From the NCBI GenBank assembly GCA_002362385.1, contig DEUB01000029.1, forward strand, positions 186,001 through 250,000: a stretch of 64,000 nucleotides of DNA, given 5' to 3'. This DNA comes from Lachnospiraceae bacterium UBA3273. GTDB taxonomy: Bacteria > Bacillota > Clostridia > Lachnospirales > Lachnospiraceae. The translations under genes and the position numbers were made by a program. Below are positions 14,043 through 24,112 of this stretch, piece by piece (within the stretch, counting starts at the first letter, position 1; every line of letters starts with the position of its first letter). A model generated the notes under the pieces. That model was not told where the DNA came from and made no database searches. It saw only the letters and a list, made by a program, of their open reading frames with translations.

Positions 14043-15319
14043 TCTACTGCCTCCTTTCTGTATATTGAATTAAGACTCCTGGCACCATTCAGCGACAAAG
14101 CACCGTCCAGAAACCAATAATCCCGCGTTTTTGTTTCCACGGTAGCGTTTGCCACCGTTTCCTGCTCAGAGAAATCCATTTCTGAACGTACCGACAAAGC
14201 CGCCTTTGCTTTGCCCCGGCCATAACCTAACAGCTGTTCGCCGTCAAGATTCCATCCTCCGTCCAGATACATGAGCCTCCAGAAATCAACTGCAAACCGA
14301 GAAACTATGCCAGCGGCGATATTTTCCCGGATGTGCTGCTCCCACCTTGTAGATAGAGCCTGCAGCCTTACTTTCTCTGTGCAACTCGCAATTCCGAATC
14401 TATCCCTCATGCTGAGAGAGAGGCCATACCTCCGCTTTGCATCCAGCTGTTCGGAACCGTCAAGGTCCCACATCCCGTCAAAGCATCGGACATTCCAAAA
14501 GTTAATGCCGGTATGAAAATCCACACCGGCACGAAACATCCCATCATTCTTCACTTTTACCGTGTCAAATCTGACCGAAACCATCTTAATTTCTTCCGGG
14601 GTATGAAACTCCCCCTGGTTGAATTTGAATCCAAGCACAAGGCCATAACGCCTCTTCGTGTTGAGGATAACGCTGCCGTCCAGCCGCCAGCTCCCGTCAT
14701 ATACATACGCATACCAGAACGGTATCGCCATCTTAAACCGGATATTTCTCAATATGATCTGCTCCAGGTTCCTGTTATCCAGTGCAATCTCCGTCCGGTA
14801 ATTGACGGTATAGGTTGTGTGTGATTGTTTCAGCCGGTTCAGTGTTTCAAAAACTTTCTTTGAATCCAGTGATCCCTCTCCGAGAAAATACGCCTTGAAC
14901 ACATTCGGATGCTGAGTGGAAAATCCGTACTCGCCCGGATCGTGAATATCCGCAATATGTACCTCAAATCCTGTGGCGTCCTCCAGACTTTTCTCCATCC
15001 GATACGGTATCATTGGCGCTCTGTAATCCCTTTTCTGGTAAATCCGTTTGCGCCGTTCCTCGTAGGAAAGATTTTCACGCACCGGCAATCCCCACTTGAT
15101 TTCATGGTACATCAGCCCCCATGTGGCTGTCTCCGGAAAGAACTGTGCTGGCAGGTCCTCAACCATTTCTAGCGCCTTGTCATATTCAAGCCCCATCACC
15201 TGGTATATCCACTTGCCGACATATGACTCGTCATAGAATCCATCTGACACATAGCTGAGCATCTTTCTGGCACTGTTGCTTGTAGGGAAGTTCTCCAAAT
15301 CAAATTTTTCCTTTTCCAT
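14039..15319 (-). CDS. XkdU/DUF2313-like baseplate protein with DGxWxLDG repeats
   Basis: Residues 1-175 match the putative tail protein XkdU/YmfQ (DUF2313): an N-terminal helix region, LPAQFFPETATWGLMYHE, and YRAPMIPYRMEKSLEDATG. These are gpI-like baseplate components. Unusually, residues 195-426 carry four related repeats centred on DGSWRLDGS (208), DGMWDLDGS (281), DGGWNLDGE (353) and LDGALSLNG (405), spaced about 72 residues for the first three. Ordinary XkdU is about 200 residues, so this is a long form with an added repeat domain, perhaps a fibre anchor. Start follows the baseplate J gene. Confidence 0.75.
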   Translation of the reverse strand: MEKEKFDLENFPTSNSARKMLSYVSDGFYDESYVGKWIYQVMGLEYDKALEMVEDLPAQFFPETATWGLMYHEIKWGLPVRENLSYEERRKRIYQKRDYRAPMIPYRMEKSLEDATGFEVHIADIHDPGEYGFSTQHPNVFKAYFLGEGSLDSKKVFETLNRLKQSHTTYTVNYRTEIALDNRNLEQIILRNIRFKMAIPFWYAYVYDGSWRLDGSVILNTKRRYGLVLGFKFNQGEFHTPEEIKMVSVRFDTVKVKNDGMFRAGVDFHTGINFWNVRCFDGMWDLDGSEQLDAKRRYGLSLSMRDRFGIASCTEKVRLQALSTRWEQHIRENIAAGIVSRFAVDFWRLMYLDGGWNLDGEQLLGYGRGKAKAALSVRSEMDFSEQETVANATVETKTRDYWFLDGALSLNGARSLNSIYRKEAVE

Positions 15320-15331
15320 CAGACCGCCCCC

Positions 15332-16450
15332 CTAACTAAAATCAAGGGCACCTGTCTCCGGGTACTCTTCACTTGCCAGGTTGATATTTTCCTCCGCACC
15401 GTTCATCAGGAATTTTCCATAGTCCGTCACGCCTGCAATGCCTTTGATAACTGGCCGTACATCGTTGTATCGTAATATGCCCTGGTGCTTTGCAGAAACA
15501 AAAACCGTCTTGACCGCCGCCGCAAAATCTTTCTTGATCTGCTCGATGCTGGTTATCTCTTCATACAGTAATCCGGTAATCTTGAAATTTACCTTTACTG
15601 TTGTTGCCGGACCGCATATCAGCTTAGCGCAGGCAGTAGGCAGAAGTCTTTTGATCCTGTCCTCTGGAGATACAATGTGGCTGTAAACCGCTTGCACCAA
15701 TTCCTCATTGGCAGGTTGGCCGTTTCCATCTATCAGCACCAGCTTTACCGTTCCAGGACCCTCCGCTGCCGAAATCACGATGCAGTCGCCCGCCCCGGCC
15801 TCTTTCGCCCAACGGATATAATCGCTGTCATTTCCCAGGTAGGTAAGGCTGTTGTCGTACTCTGCCGCAATCCTGTCGTAGAAATCATCGTTGTTCTCCC
15901 TTTCGGTTCCACCTCTAATCGGTTCCGGATTGACTACCTCCGTCACATTTTTATCCGGCTTTGCCATGAGGACTACCGTATTCGCCGCCACATTGGAGCC
16001 AGTACCGCTTTCTACAGCTGATACGTTGATAAGGATTGTTCCATCCTCCCCAATCTCAACCTCTTTCTGGGAAATAAATTCTATGGACGGTCCTGTGTCC
16101 GTTGCCGGTGTGCAGAAAACCGTTCCCGCCGCAATTACTGCCCCTGCTTTCCCGGTCACTTTTACCTTTCCGGATGCGCTCTCTGGTTGATGCCTTTCAA
16201 GATGCACCTGCTGGCCGTGCCGGTCCAGCCATTCATCCCATGCGTACTGAGGAAAAGCAATCATCAATGCCCTAACCATGTGGTAATTGATGAACTCGTC
16301 TTTTTCCAATGCTGCAGGCATGGTAAAATCAAACGGAAACCCGCCCGGCATATCATCAATGTCCGCAGGCAGATTGTTCATCATCCGCTGGTGTATTTCA
16401 TCGGCGCTGTTATTCTCAATAAATTCTGGTCTTATAAATTCCGGCTGCAT
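15332..16450 (-). CDS. xkdT: Baseplate J-like protein (XkdT/gp47 family)
   Basis: 372 residues, normal family length. It contains HLERHQPESASGKVKVTGKAG, a GTxFxTPA-type segment, SGTGSNVAANTVVLM and the EPIRGGTERENNDDFYDRI signature of Baseplate_J proteins. It forms the wedge connecting the tail tube end to the fibres. It is flanked by XkdS-like and XkdU-like genes in the order usual for PBSX and Mu-type tails. Confidence 0.9.
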   Translation of the reverse strand: MQPEFIRPEFIENNSADEIHQRMMNNLPADIDDMPGGFPFDFTMPAALEKDEFINYHMVRALMIAFPQYAWDEWLDRHGQQVHLERHQPESASGKVKVTGKAGAVIAAGTVFCTPATDTGPSIEFISQKEVEIGEDGTILINVSAVESGTGSNVAANTVVLMAKPDKNVTEVVNPEPIRGGTERENNDDFYDRIAAEYDNSLTYLGNDSDYIRWAKEAGAGDCIVISAAEGPGTVKLVLIDGNGQPANEELVQAVYSHIVSPEDRIKRLLPTACAKLICGPATTVKVNFKITGLLYEEITSIEQIKKDFAAAVKTVFVSAKHQGILRYNDVRPVIKGIAGVTDYGKFLMNGAEENINLASEEYPETGALDFS

Positions 16451-16464
16451 CCCTTCTCACCTCC

Positions 16465-16902
16465 TTAAATCGTAATCGTTATCTCTTCATCCCAGCCTAT
16501 GCCCTTTACCTTGAATCTGCAGTGCATATTGTCTCCGTCCCAGGAAAAAACAAAATCCCGGACCTCTTCCGTCCGGGGATTTACCATTATTGCATCTGTG
16601 ATTGTCCTCTGCACCATAGACTCAACCGTCTTTTCATCGTCATTATCCAGGGCACGTTCCATTTCGGTGCCGATAGAATCCGGATATGCAAGACAGCGGT
16701 ACCGCTCTGTCTGTGCAATTTTGAAACACCATATTGCGTATGCCTCCCTGCCATCACACTCTACCATCCGGTTCGCACCGTCTCTTACAAAATCCCCCGC
16801 TGCCGGGTCCCATCTGACACTGCGCTTATACTGTGTGTCATACCCCATATCTTCTGGGATAAACTCCGGTACTTCCACTACCGGAAATAGCGGTTGTGAC
16901 AT
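16465..16902 (-). CDS. XkdS/DUF2634-like baseplate protein
   Basis: 145 residues; the start MSQPLFPVVEVPEFIPE and TMERALDNDDEKTVESMVQR-type region fit the DUF2634 (XkdS, gp25-like wedge) family. These are small baseplate wedge proteins of contractile tails. It lies between the DUF2577-like and J genes, as in PBSX. Confidence 0.85.
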   Translation of the reverse strand: MSQPLFPVVEVPEFIPEDMGYDTQYKRSVRWDPAAGDFVRDGANRMVECDGREAYAIWCFKIAQTERYRCLAYPDSIGTEMERALDNDDEKTVESMVQRTITDAIMVNPRTEEVRDFVFSWDGDNMHCRFKVKGIGWDEEITITI

Positions 16903-16916
16903 TTCGCCTCGCCTCC

Positions 16917-17300
16917 TTATGATTTTTCAATAACATCCACAACTACCGCCTCGCTCTGCACCCATGCAACCAGAACACGATCCCCCGCCTTTAGTTTTGG
17001 CATGGGCACATCATGGCTGTGCGGCGGAACCCCGGAGGGGCTGCTGTGTATATGCTTATTCTCCTGCAGATGGCCGGTCCAGCTGGATTCTGATGTAGCC
17101 AGGGTATATCCGTTTATTGACCTGCAGACTGAGTAATCGCCCTTTGGTATCGGAACCGGAAAAGTATTCGTTACCAGGCTGTAATTTGCTTGTATTTCTC
17201 CGAAATCCAATATCAAAGGGGATTCATTTTCTTTTTTCATCCTCTGGCTCAAAACCGCTGCCAGTTTGCTTGTGCCGGGATGCCCGTCAAATCCTTCCAT
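16917..17300 (-). CDS. XkdR/DUF2577-like baseplate protein
   Basis: Start at 17300 (MEGFDGHPGTSKLAAV) follows AGAGGTGGCAAG; longer frames lack a ribosome site. Typical DUF2577 features: LILDFGEIQANYSLVTN, HSHDVPMPKLKAGDRVLVAW near the end. It is an OB-fold-like spike/hub component. It sits 10 bp after the XkdQ-like gene. Confidence 0.85.
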   Translation of the reverse strand: MEGFDGHPGTSKLAAVLSQRMKKENESPLILDFGEIQANYSLVTNTFPVPIPKGDYSVCRSINGYTLATSESSWTGHLQENKHIHSSPSGVPPHSHDVPMPKLKAGDRVLVAWVQSEAVVVDVIEKS

Positions 17301-17310
17301 CTTGCCACCT

Positions 17311-18561
17311 CTAATCAAATGTTCCATCGTCTACCCATCCGTACACATTGCTGGCATTGTCCGTATGGATCAGATGCCACGGATGCGCTTTTCCGGAACC
17401 GTTCTTAATCGTGATTTTCGCCTTTCCGGCTCTCGCATTGTACCCTTTTGCCCCTGGATAGCTGCTGACATAATGGGTACCGCCGTGGAAATTCACAATG
17501 TCGCCTACGTTATATTCCTTTTTGGCGTCACCGCCGCTCTTACTACTGCTTTTCTTTTCCGGCTCTGCATACTCCAGCTCCATCGTCATGCTGTAGACAT
17601 CCGCATCATGCTGGATACCTTTCACATAATAGTAATCCGACACAAACTCGCTCATGATATAGACAAGATCGCCCTTGCGGATAAAAGGAACATCCGGACT
17701 CTGCACCGACATTTCCTTTTCAATCTTGCCCTCTCCGTCAAGTATCTCCTGCGCCGCCGACTTTGCATCGGCCAGCGTCTCGTCTGAACCCCTGGTATAA
17801 ATCCTCTGCCGTATTCCGTATTTCGTCTCACCATTCAGTGTAGCGTCCACGCTGCGCTTGCCATCATCATCTGCCTGCCCTACCACCTTTACCCTTGTAA
17901 TAAGGTCCGCCGTGCTGATTGACTGGCTGAAGGATTTGGTGTTATCCACCTTGAATACATATACCGTTTTGTTGCTGCCCCTGGGAATCACGCTGGTATA
18001 ACCCTTTGCCGCCCTAACGATGCACTTTTCCTCACCTTTTTTAACTGCATCATCCAGCAGCTCCAGTATAATATCTGACAGATACTTGTTGTTATGCACT
18101 GTTTTCCCGTGGGAGGCATTGGGGCCTTTATAATCCCCCTGCGGTACCTCCCAATCATCAAAAATGCCCTGGAGAGCCGACTTTGTGCCTGTGCCTGAGG
18201 GATAGTATCTGTTATCCTGGCTTTTCTGCAGCTTATACAACTCGTCATAGCAGGTGCATTTCAGATTATTCCCGCTGTTCTTTTCCACCGGATTCCATGT
18301 CTCCACATACCCTCTTGCCACTTCCTCATTCAGAGAACCGCCATCGGATGCAAAGATACCCACCAAACATCCCGGTTTGATGATGCTTGACAGGTACCCC
18401 TTTGATGTCTTATCGTTCCTCGAAGTAAAGGAAGAACGTACCGAGATTTCGCTGTCGTTTTCTTCCCACCCCAGGTTTTGTATATAGTCCTGGATATTGT
18501 ACTGCTTACCGCTTTCATCCATCACCACGACACGGTATCTGATTTTTGATAAATCAATCAC
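17311..18561 (-). CDS. xkdQ: XkdQ/YqbQ-like baseplate hub protein
   Basis: 416 residues. The N-terminal two thirds match the gpD-like hub family: YRVVVMDESGKQYNIQDYI, ARGYVETWNPVEKNSGNN, TCYDELYKLQKSQDNRY, LITRVKVVGQADDDGK and PFIRKGDLVYI. The C-terminal 80 residues (YNVGDIVNFHGGTHYVSSYP) look like an SH3-type wall-binding extension. It connects tube and baseplate and holds the spike. Confidence 0.85.
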   Translation of the reverse strand: MIDLSKIRYRVVVMDESGKQYNIQDYIQNLGWEENDSEISVRSSFTSRNDKTSKGYLSSIIKPGCLVGIFASDGGSLNEEVARGYVETWNPVEKNSGNNLKCTCYDELYKLQKSQDNRYYPSGTGTKSALQGIFDDWEVPQGDYKGPNASHGKTVHNNKYLSDIILELLDDAVKKGEEKCIVRAAKGYTSVIPRGSNKTVYVFKVDNTKSFSQSISTADLITRVKVVGQADDDGKRSVDATLNGETKYGIRQRIYTRGSDETLADAKSAAQEILDGEGKIEKEMSVQSPDVPFIRKGDLVYIMSEFVSDYYYVKGIQHDADVYSMTMELEYAEPEKKSSSKSGGDAKKEYNVGDIVNFHGGTHYVSSYPGAKGYNARAGKAKITIKNGSGKAHPWHLIHTDNASNVYGWVDDGTFD

Positions 18562-18570
18562 TGCCGCCTC

Positions 18571-19269
18571 CTATCCCGGTATCGTCAGGACCTCTCCAGG
18601 CCATATCCAGTGACCATGATCGGAACTCGACTTACCGTGTTTCTTTGCCTCGGCCTCTATGGTTCCGGCATTGGCATCATAGATTTGCGTCCATTTACTG
18701 CCGCTGCCTAACTTCTTTGAGGCTATCCCCCACAGCGTATCCCCACTCACAACCGTATAAGTGCTACCGCCACCACCGCCAGATGAACCTCCGGAATCAT
18801 TCCTCGGCTTTGTCTTTTTCACAAATTTGGCAATTTTCAGCTCGTCAGTGGTATATATCTGCAGGGGCTTTTTCTGCACAAACGTAATGGAATACTCTAC
18901 ATTTCCATAGGCGCCTGCTGGCCTCGGCTGGAATGAGGAAATCGTGACATCCACGTTTATCCACGTTTCCGTCACGATCAGATTCAGCACTGTTTCATTC
19001 TTCATGAAATTGTTCAGAATTTTCACGCACTCATTCGGCTCTTTCCAGCTGTTCTTCTTAACGATTGGCTCATTCCTTTTGGATTCCCCGAAAAAGACGC
19101 CATCCCATGTGAACTCTGCCACATCCGTTCCTTTTGGCACCTTGACGGTACCCTGGGATATGATGTCAAAACTCTGGTACTTCGCACCATACTTCCCCTG
19201 CACTTTCTCCGGCAATGCCGGAAACGTAAACTTTGAACCGTTCCCGGCAGGAATCAATTTTATATCCAT
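18571..19269 (-). CDS. xkdP: XkdP-like tail protein with LysM domain
   Basis: 232 residues. The N-terminal 150 residues fit the XkdP family (FPALPEKVQGKYGAKYQSFD, TEFTWDGVFFGES-like). After a glycine/serine linker comes a LysM domain (YTVVSGDTLWGIASKKLG to PGEVLTIPG), which binds peptidoglycan. XkdP proteins are tail-tip/baseplate parts near the tape measure end. Normal order and spacing. Confidence 0.88.
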   Translation of the reverse strand: MDIKLIPAGNGSKFTFPALPEKVQGKYGAKYQSFDIISQGTVKVPKGTDVAEFTWDGVFFGESKRNEPIVKKNSWKEPNECVKILNNFMKNETVLNLIVTETWINVDVTISSFQPRPAGAYGNVEYSITFVQKKPLQIYTTDELKIAKFVKKTKPRNDSGGSSGGGGGSTYTVVSGDTLWGIASKKLGSGSKWTQIYDANAGTIEAEAKKHGKSSSDHGHWIWPGEVLTIPG

Positions 19270-19272
19270 AGT

Positions 19273-22200
19273 CTACGCCTCCTTTAATGGCATATTGGAG
19301 AATACCTCTTCCAGTTTTCCGGCAATCTCGCCGCCCAGTTCGTCAGCCATTTCTTTTAAGTGCTTTCTGATTACCTGCATAATGTCCTCTTCGCTCTGTC
19401 CGTTCCCGCCGTGAATGACAAACTCTGGTTCCATTTTTACACTTACCTGTATCGGTGAGGTTCCTAAACTGTTTTCCCTTTCTGCTGGTACAGGTTCATA
19501 CGCCCATGCTGTTTCTCCGTCATATTTTCCCTCTGTGGTTTCGTTATAGGCTACGGGAGCGTTTCTATTGACATCACTGAATAAATTATAATCTGCGGCA
19601 GTATCGCTCAAAATTGAGCCTCCTACATAACCGCCCGCCGCATTGGCAGATACTCCCAGCGCTACCCCTGCCTGTTCGTACAAGTCTAATGCCCTGGCCC
19701 GCCTGCTCGGATTTGTAGGAATGACAAACTCACCATATCCTTCCTCTGCCAACCACGAAAGCTGAGGACCACCGCTCACATAACCGCCCGCCGCATGACC
19801 GCTTGCGCTCTGCGTTTGATTGAACGCCGGGAAATTCGGGGCTGTAACATTGTAATTCGGCGTCACATTGACTGTGGGGCTAATCGTGAATGGACTCGCC
19901 GTTGCCGTGTTCAATGCTGTCTGCAGGTCTGTTCTGAGAAGTGCCGAACCGGCCAGCAGGCTTGTTGATGCCCCGTTGTTCAGTGCATCACCATATGCTG
20001 TACCGGCCGCCGTCCATTCAGACACCAGCTGCTCGTAATACTCATTTGAGATTGGCCCATACTGTGCCATAACAGAAGAGAAATCGAAATCTCCTGTCTG
20101 CTGCGTCATGTACTGCTCCAGGAATGAGTTGAGCGTTTCCTGATCGTTGCTACTCTCTAGGGCATTGTGTAGAGCCTCCGAATATGACTGTTTAATGCTC
20201 TCGAAATACTCTCCATAATACTCAGACATTGGTTTAGCGGCATCCTCTGCAGAAAGCCCAATGGTCGGCCCCTCCGGCGGTCCTGTTATGGACTCCATAA
20301 GAGCCGTCCAATCATTTCCGGTCATGGAATCCCAATCTATCGCCGCCTTTATTTCCTCGGCTGTCGGTATCTGACTCTTGAAATCCTGAATTATCGTCTC
20401 TTTGGTCCCCTCCGGTACCGCAAGAGCTGTCTGGATTAACTCTGCCGCAATCGTGGTCTGCTCTGCTGTGTCAAGATTCAGCTTATCAAGTCCCATCCAG
20501 CTGATAACATCAGCTGTGGTCCATGCTTTCACATCCGGATGTGCCAGCAGAGCATTATCTAATGCCTGTGTCAGCTTTTCCGTTGTGCTGCCCTCTACCT
20601 CTGGCATAATCCTCGACAATTCAGAATCCCATGCCGTAGCAATGCTTTCCAGATTGAACGTGCTTACTCTTGCGTTCAGCTCGTTTATCTGTGCATAGTA
20701 CCCCTCCGTTGCCTCCGCAACCGCCTTATCGTATTCCGACTGCGTAATTGCCCCGTCTGCAAGCTGAAGGTTCAGATTGGTAAGCGTCAATGTCAGCGCA
20801 CTCTCGTACTGCTCTGATGCAGATGCCACATTCGCCTGCAATTCTTCCTGCAGGGCATTAAAGCTATCCATATCCAAAGCGGCTCCGTTGTACTTAATCT
20901 TCAAAGCCTGCATTTCCGCATCTGTCTTTGCCTCCGTCAGCTTATTCGTAATTGCAGAAATCTGCTCCTGCAGACTTTCCAGCTCAGCCGCCTCGTCCAG
21001 CGTAATAACACTGTCCTCCAGCGCAATATTCATAGAATCTGTCAGCTGGGTACCTAAATCCTCAATCTGGCTCTTCAATTCTCCATAGTAGCTATCCAGT
21101 CCAGAGGTGTCCGCCTCCCCTCCTGTAAGAAGTTTCAGCGCAACCGTAGCCTGGTAATGGTTATCGTCAATAAATGTCTGACTTGTACTGAGGAAACTTT
21201 CAATGGCACTCTTATAACCATCCTTATCTGTTTCTGACAGTTCCATACCCAGGCCGACTTTCCAGTTTTCCTTTTTCAAGCCAGTTACCGAGGATTGCAG
21301 ATTATTCAGCGCCGTCTCTGTATCAGCTGTTGCTTTGGCAAACTCGCTTAATTCCTCCGCCATATCGGCAAAGGTAATCTCGGATGCTACTTTTTTAACC
21401 TCTGCCAGCGACAGGGAAATATCCCCGAAAGCCTTTTTTGCAACATTCGCACATTCCTCCTGGAACATCAATGCAAACTGTTCTGCAGAAACTTCCGAAT
21501 CATTCATAGCCTGCGCCAAAGCCTCGTTTTTGAAAGTGACATCCTCGATTGATAACCCCGTGGCCTCAAAGACTTTTTGTGCTTTTTCGGCCTCCTTCTG
21601 CATTTCCTCTACATTCTCCTGGTATTCCTCCTTAACCTTGTTTCCCTTGATCCATCCGGCAATACCGCCAACACCGGCACCAACTAAGGCACCGACTGCC
21701 GTACCTATGCCGGGGATGATGGAACCTATCGCCGCACCAGCTGCGGCTCCTGCCGCTACACCGCCTGCTTTCCATGCTGCCGACTCCCCGTAGGCTTTTG
21801 ACTCTTCCTTGTTGTCGGATTTGATTGCTTTGTATGCGTCCAGCGCACTGCTTACCAGCGTTGCGCCTGCGGCGATTGCACCACCGCCAGCCGCCATTCC
21901 TGTCGCACTCAGAGCAGCGGCGCTCATAGATGCACCACCCGCCAGGTTTCCGGCTCCCAGGTTGATTGCTAATAATCCTGATTTTCCCAACAGTCCGGTA
22001 CCGGTTGCTGCTGAACCCAGGAATGAACCCATTAGAGATGTTCCGGTTGCCGCATTTGTACCGAACAATCCTTTGCCTATACTTGCCGCCCCTCTCCCCA
22101 TGCTGATGAACGGCGTTGCAATTTTACTGAGCATAACCGCCGAAAAGATTGAGGATAAATCCGGAGCCTCTCCGCCCGGTAATAACTTACCGGCATTTGA

Positions 22201-23946
22201 AAGCAGATTGCCGAATCCCTGCCATAACTTCTCGGATATTGCCTCGAAATCAAACCCCTCTGAAAAGCCTTTTGCAAAGGATGCACCAATGCTTACTCCT
22301 TCGTCCAGAGTTTCCCCGATGTCAATTCCCAACATGGCCATGACGCCGACTTTCAAGCCGGTACCGATTCCTACCCCGATGTCTTGTGCGAAATCCGCAA
22401 ACTTTGCCTTTCCTGTGCTGTTCCACCATTCCGAAAACGGCTCTGCAATAAATTCATCCCAGGCTATCTTGACCTTTCCAAAGAAATCTGCGTCCTGCCA
22501 TTCCTTTGTGTCGGCAATCGCATTAAATTTCCTCTGCATCCTGTCAATTTTAGTGTCGAGCCAATCCATAAATTCATCCAATCCCTGCTCAACTGCAGGC
22601 ATCTGTGCGGTAAGCCAGTCTGCCAGACCTCTCACATACGGAGATAACCTCTCGCCAAAGGATATTTTTACCCCATCAACAGCACTCTGTAGCAGAGTAA
22701 TGGAACCCTGCAGATTATCCAGCATGGTTTCAGACATATTCGCCGCTGCGCCGTCTGCGTTATTGATTGCATCTGCCAGCTTGTTATAATCCTCTTCGGA
22801 TGCGTTCAGAATCGCCAGCAATCCTTTTTGTGCCTGTGTGCCTGCGATTGTATTCGCAAGCTGAGATTTCTGCTCTGCTGTCATATTGGCAGTAGCACTT
22901 CTCAATTCTCCCATCACATCCGACAAATCCCTTGCATTTCCCTCGGATGTGAAAAACTCAATCCCCAAATCAGACATTGCATCCGCCGCACCGTTGGTAT
23001 TGGTGGAAAGCCTGGTAAAGATTGAGTTCAAAGATGTACCCGCCATAGTCGCCTTAATACCTGTATTTGCCATGAGTCCGGTCATTAAGGCCACATCCTC
23101 TATGGAGTAGCCGAGCGCTCCCGCCATAGAGCCGGCATATTTGAAAGTTTCACCCATTCCGGAAACTGTTGTATTCGCATTTGATGCTGCCGCCGCCAGC
23201 ACATCAGAGAATCTGCCTGCATCCGATGCTTTCATGTTGAACGCCGTCAAGGCATCAGTGACAATATCGGAAGTAGTTGCCAGGTCCTCTCCGGAGGCGG
23301 CTGCAAGACTGAGTATGCCCTCTATGCCACTCAGCATATCTTCTGTTTTCCACCCGGCCATAGCCATATAATTGAATGCCTCTGCGGATTCCTCCGCTGT
23401 AAACTTCGTTGTGGCACCCATTTCTTTCGCCTTATTCGTAAGTTTTGTTACTTCCGAACCGGTGGCGCCGCTTATGGCCTGCACCTGTGACATAGCAGCC
23501 TCAAAGTCTTTATAGGTTTCTATCGTATCTTTCAAACCTATACTGACTCCGAGGACTGCCCCCACTTGAAAGACGGGATTTTTCAACAGGTTTATGATTC
23601 CCCTCACGGGCGAAGTGATAAGGTCAACGGCCCGCATTGTAACGCTCCACGTTTTCCCGGCAAAACTTCTGATTCCGTTTCCGAGAGTGGATAAAACCGG
23701 CGTAATCTTGTCTTTTGCCTCCAGCATGATCTCGTATTTCTCTTTCGCCCAGCTTGCCAGGCTTTTTTCTGTTTTCTGAGCCTGCCTGTCAAACTGCGTC
23801 ACTGTGGAATTGGCTTTTTTCGCCGCACCATTGGCGCTCTCTGCCGCTTTTTCCATGCGCTCAAAGTTCCTCGTGACATTGCTAAGTTCAGGATCGGTGT
23901 TGTCTATCGTCTCAATCGGTATCTCAATTCTGACCGTCTCCGCCAT
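19273..23946 (-). CDS. Tail tape measure protein
   Basis: 1557 residues; the largest gene of the prophage. Residues 130-420 match the TP901-type tape measure core (AISGATGSEVTKLTNKAKEM, EAFNYMAMAGWKTEDMLSG, LMANTGIKATMAGTSLNSIF). There are glycine/alanine-rich membrane-like stretches about 620-770 and long coiled coils after that, then a C-terminal domain with GGYVSGGPQLSWLAEEGYGE, common in such proteins. It sets tail length and is ejected with DNA. The start overlaps the frameshifted chaperone extension. Confidence 0.95.
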   Translation of the reverse strand: MAETVRIEIPIETIDNTDPELSNVTRNFERMEKAAESANGAAKKANSTVTQFDRQAQKTEKSLASWAKEKYEIMLEAKDKITPVLSTLGNGIRSFAGKTWSVTMRAVDLITSPVRGIINLLKNPVFQVGAVLGVSIGLKDTIETYKDFEAAMSQVQAISGATGSEVTKLTNKAKEMGATTKFTAEESAEAFNYMAMAGWKTEDMLSGIEGILSLAAASGEDLATTSDIVTDALTAFNMKASDAGRFSDVLAAAASNANTTVSGMGETFKYAGSMAGALGYSIEDVALMTGLMANTGIKATMAGTSLNSIFTRLSTNTNGAADAMSDLGIEFFTSEGNARDLSDVMGELRSATANMTAEQKSQLANTIAGTQAQKGLLAILNASEEDYNKLADAINNADGAAANMSETMLDNLQGSITLLQSAVDGVKISFGERLSPYVRGLADWLTAQMPAVEQGLDEFMDWLDTKIDRMQRKFNAIADTKEWQDADFFGKVKIAWDEFIAEPFSEWWNSTGKAKFADFAQDIGVGIGTGLKVGVMAMLGIDIGETLDEGVSIGASFAKGFSEGFDFEAISEKLWQGFGNLLSNAGKLLPGGEAPDLSSIFSAVMLSKIATPFISMGRGAASIGKGLFGTNAATGTSLMGSFLGSAATGTGLLGKSGLLAINLGAGNLAGGASMSAAALSATGMAAGGGAIAAGATLVSSALDAYKAIKSDNKEESKAYGESAAWKAGGVAAGAAAGAAIGSIIPGIGTAVGALVGAGVGGIAGWIKGNKVKEEYQENVEEMQKEAEKAQKVFEATGLSIEDVTFKNEALAQAMNDSEVSAEQFALMFQEECANVAKKAFGDISLSLAEVKKVASEITFADMAEELSEFAKATADTETALNNLQSSVTGLKKENWKVGLGMELSETDKDGYKSAIESFLSTSQTFIDDNHYQATVALKLLTGGEADTSGLDSYYGELKSQIEDLGTQLTDSMNIALEDSVITLDEAAELESLQEQISAITNKLTEAKTDAEMQALKIKYNGAALDMDSFNALQEELQANVASASEQYESALTLTLTNLNLQLADGAITQSEYDKAVAEATEGYYAQINELNARVSTFNLESIATAWDSELSRIMPEVEGSTTEKLTQALDNALLAHPDVKAWTTADVISWMGLDKLNLDTAEQTTIAAELIQTALAVPEGTKETIIQDFKSQIPTAEEIKAAIDWDSMTGNDWTALMESITGPPEGPTIGLSAEDAAKPMSEYYGEYFESIKQSYSEALHNALESSNDQETLNSFLEQYMTQQTGDFDFSSVMAQYGPISNEYYEQLVSEWTAAGTAYGDALNNGASTSLLAGSALLRTDLQTALNTATASPFTISPTVNVTPNYNVTAPNFPAFNQTQSASGHAAGGYVSGGPQLSWLAEEGYGEFVIPTNPSRRARALDLYEQAGVALGVSANAAGGYVGGSILSDTAADYNLFSDVNRNAPVAYNETTEGKYDGETAWAYEPVPAERENSLGTSPIQVSVKMEPEFVIHGGNGQSEEDIMQVIRKHLKEMADELGGEIAGKLEEVFSNMPLKEA

Positions 23947-24112
23947 TCTCTTCCCCTCCTTTCGTCCGTGATTCCAGGGTAATTCTCATAGAGGAAAGCA
24001 TAAATGCCTGCACTCCCTTTGGTTTCTTGTAAAATTCATCCGGGGTAATGCCTGTTGTCTGGAAAATATGATGCAACAGGCAAGCCTTTCCCCCGGCGCT
24101 GATTAGTTTTTT
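23924..24112 (-). CDS. -1 frameshift extension of the tail assembly chaperone
   Basis: The chaperone gene ends GCA AAA AAC TAA. A AAA AAC (24112-24106) is a canonical slippery heptamer in the right phase. A -1 shift there leads into a 60-codon open frame starting LISAGGKACLLHHIFQTTG, containing TPDEFYKKPKGVQAFMLSS, and ending in TGA at 23924 within the tape measure start. The fused product would have about 253 residues. This is the gpG/gpGT arrangement known for tail chaperones. Confidence 0.85.
   Translation of the reverse strand, partial: KKLISAGGKACLLHHIFQTTGITPDEFYKKPKGVQAFMLSSMRITLESRTKGGEENGGDGQN

Noticed and set aside
19273..23946. Large plus-strand open frames opposite the tape measure gene
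   Set aside because: They mirror the alanine/serine-rich codons of the real gene and have no start signals.
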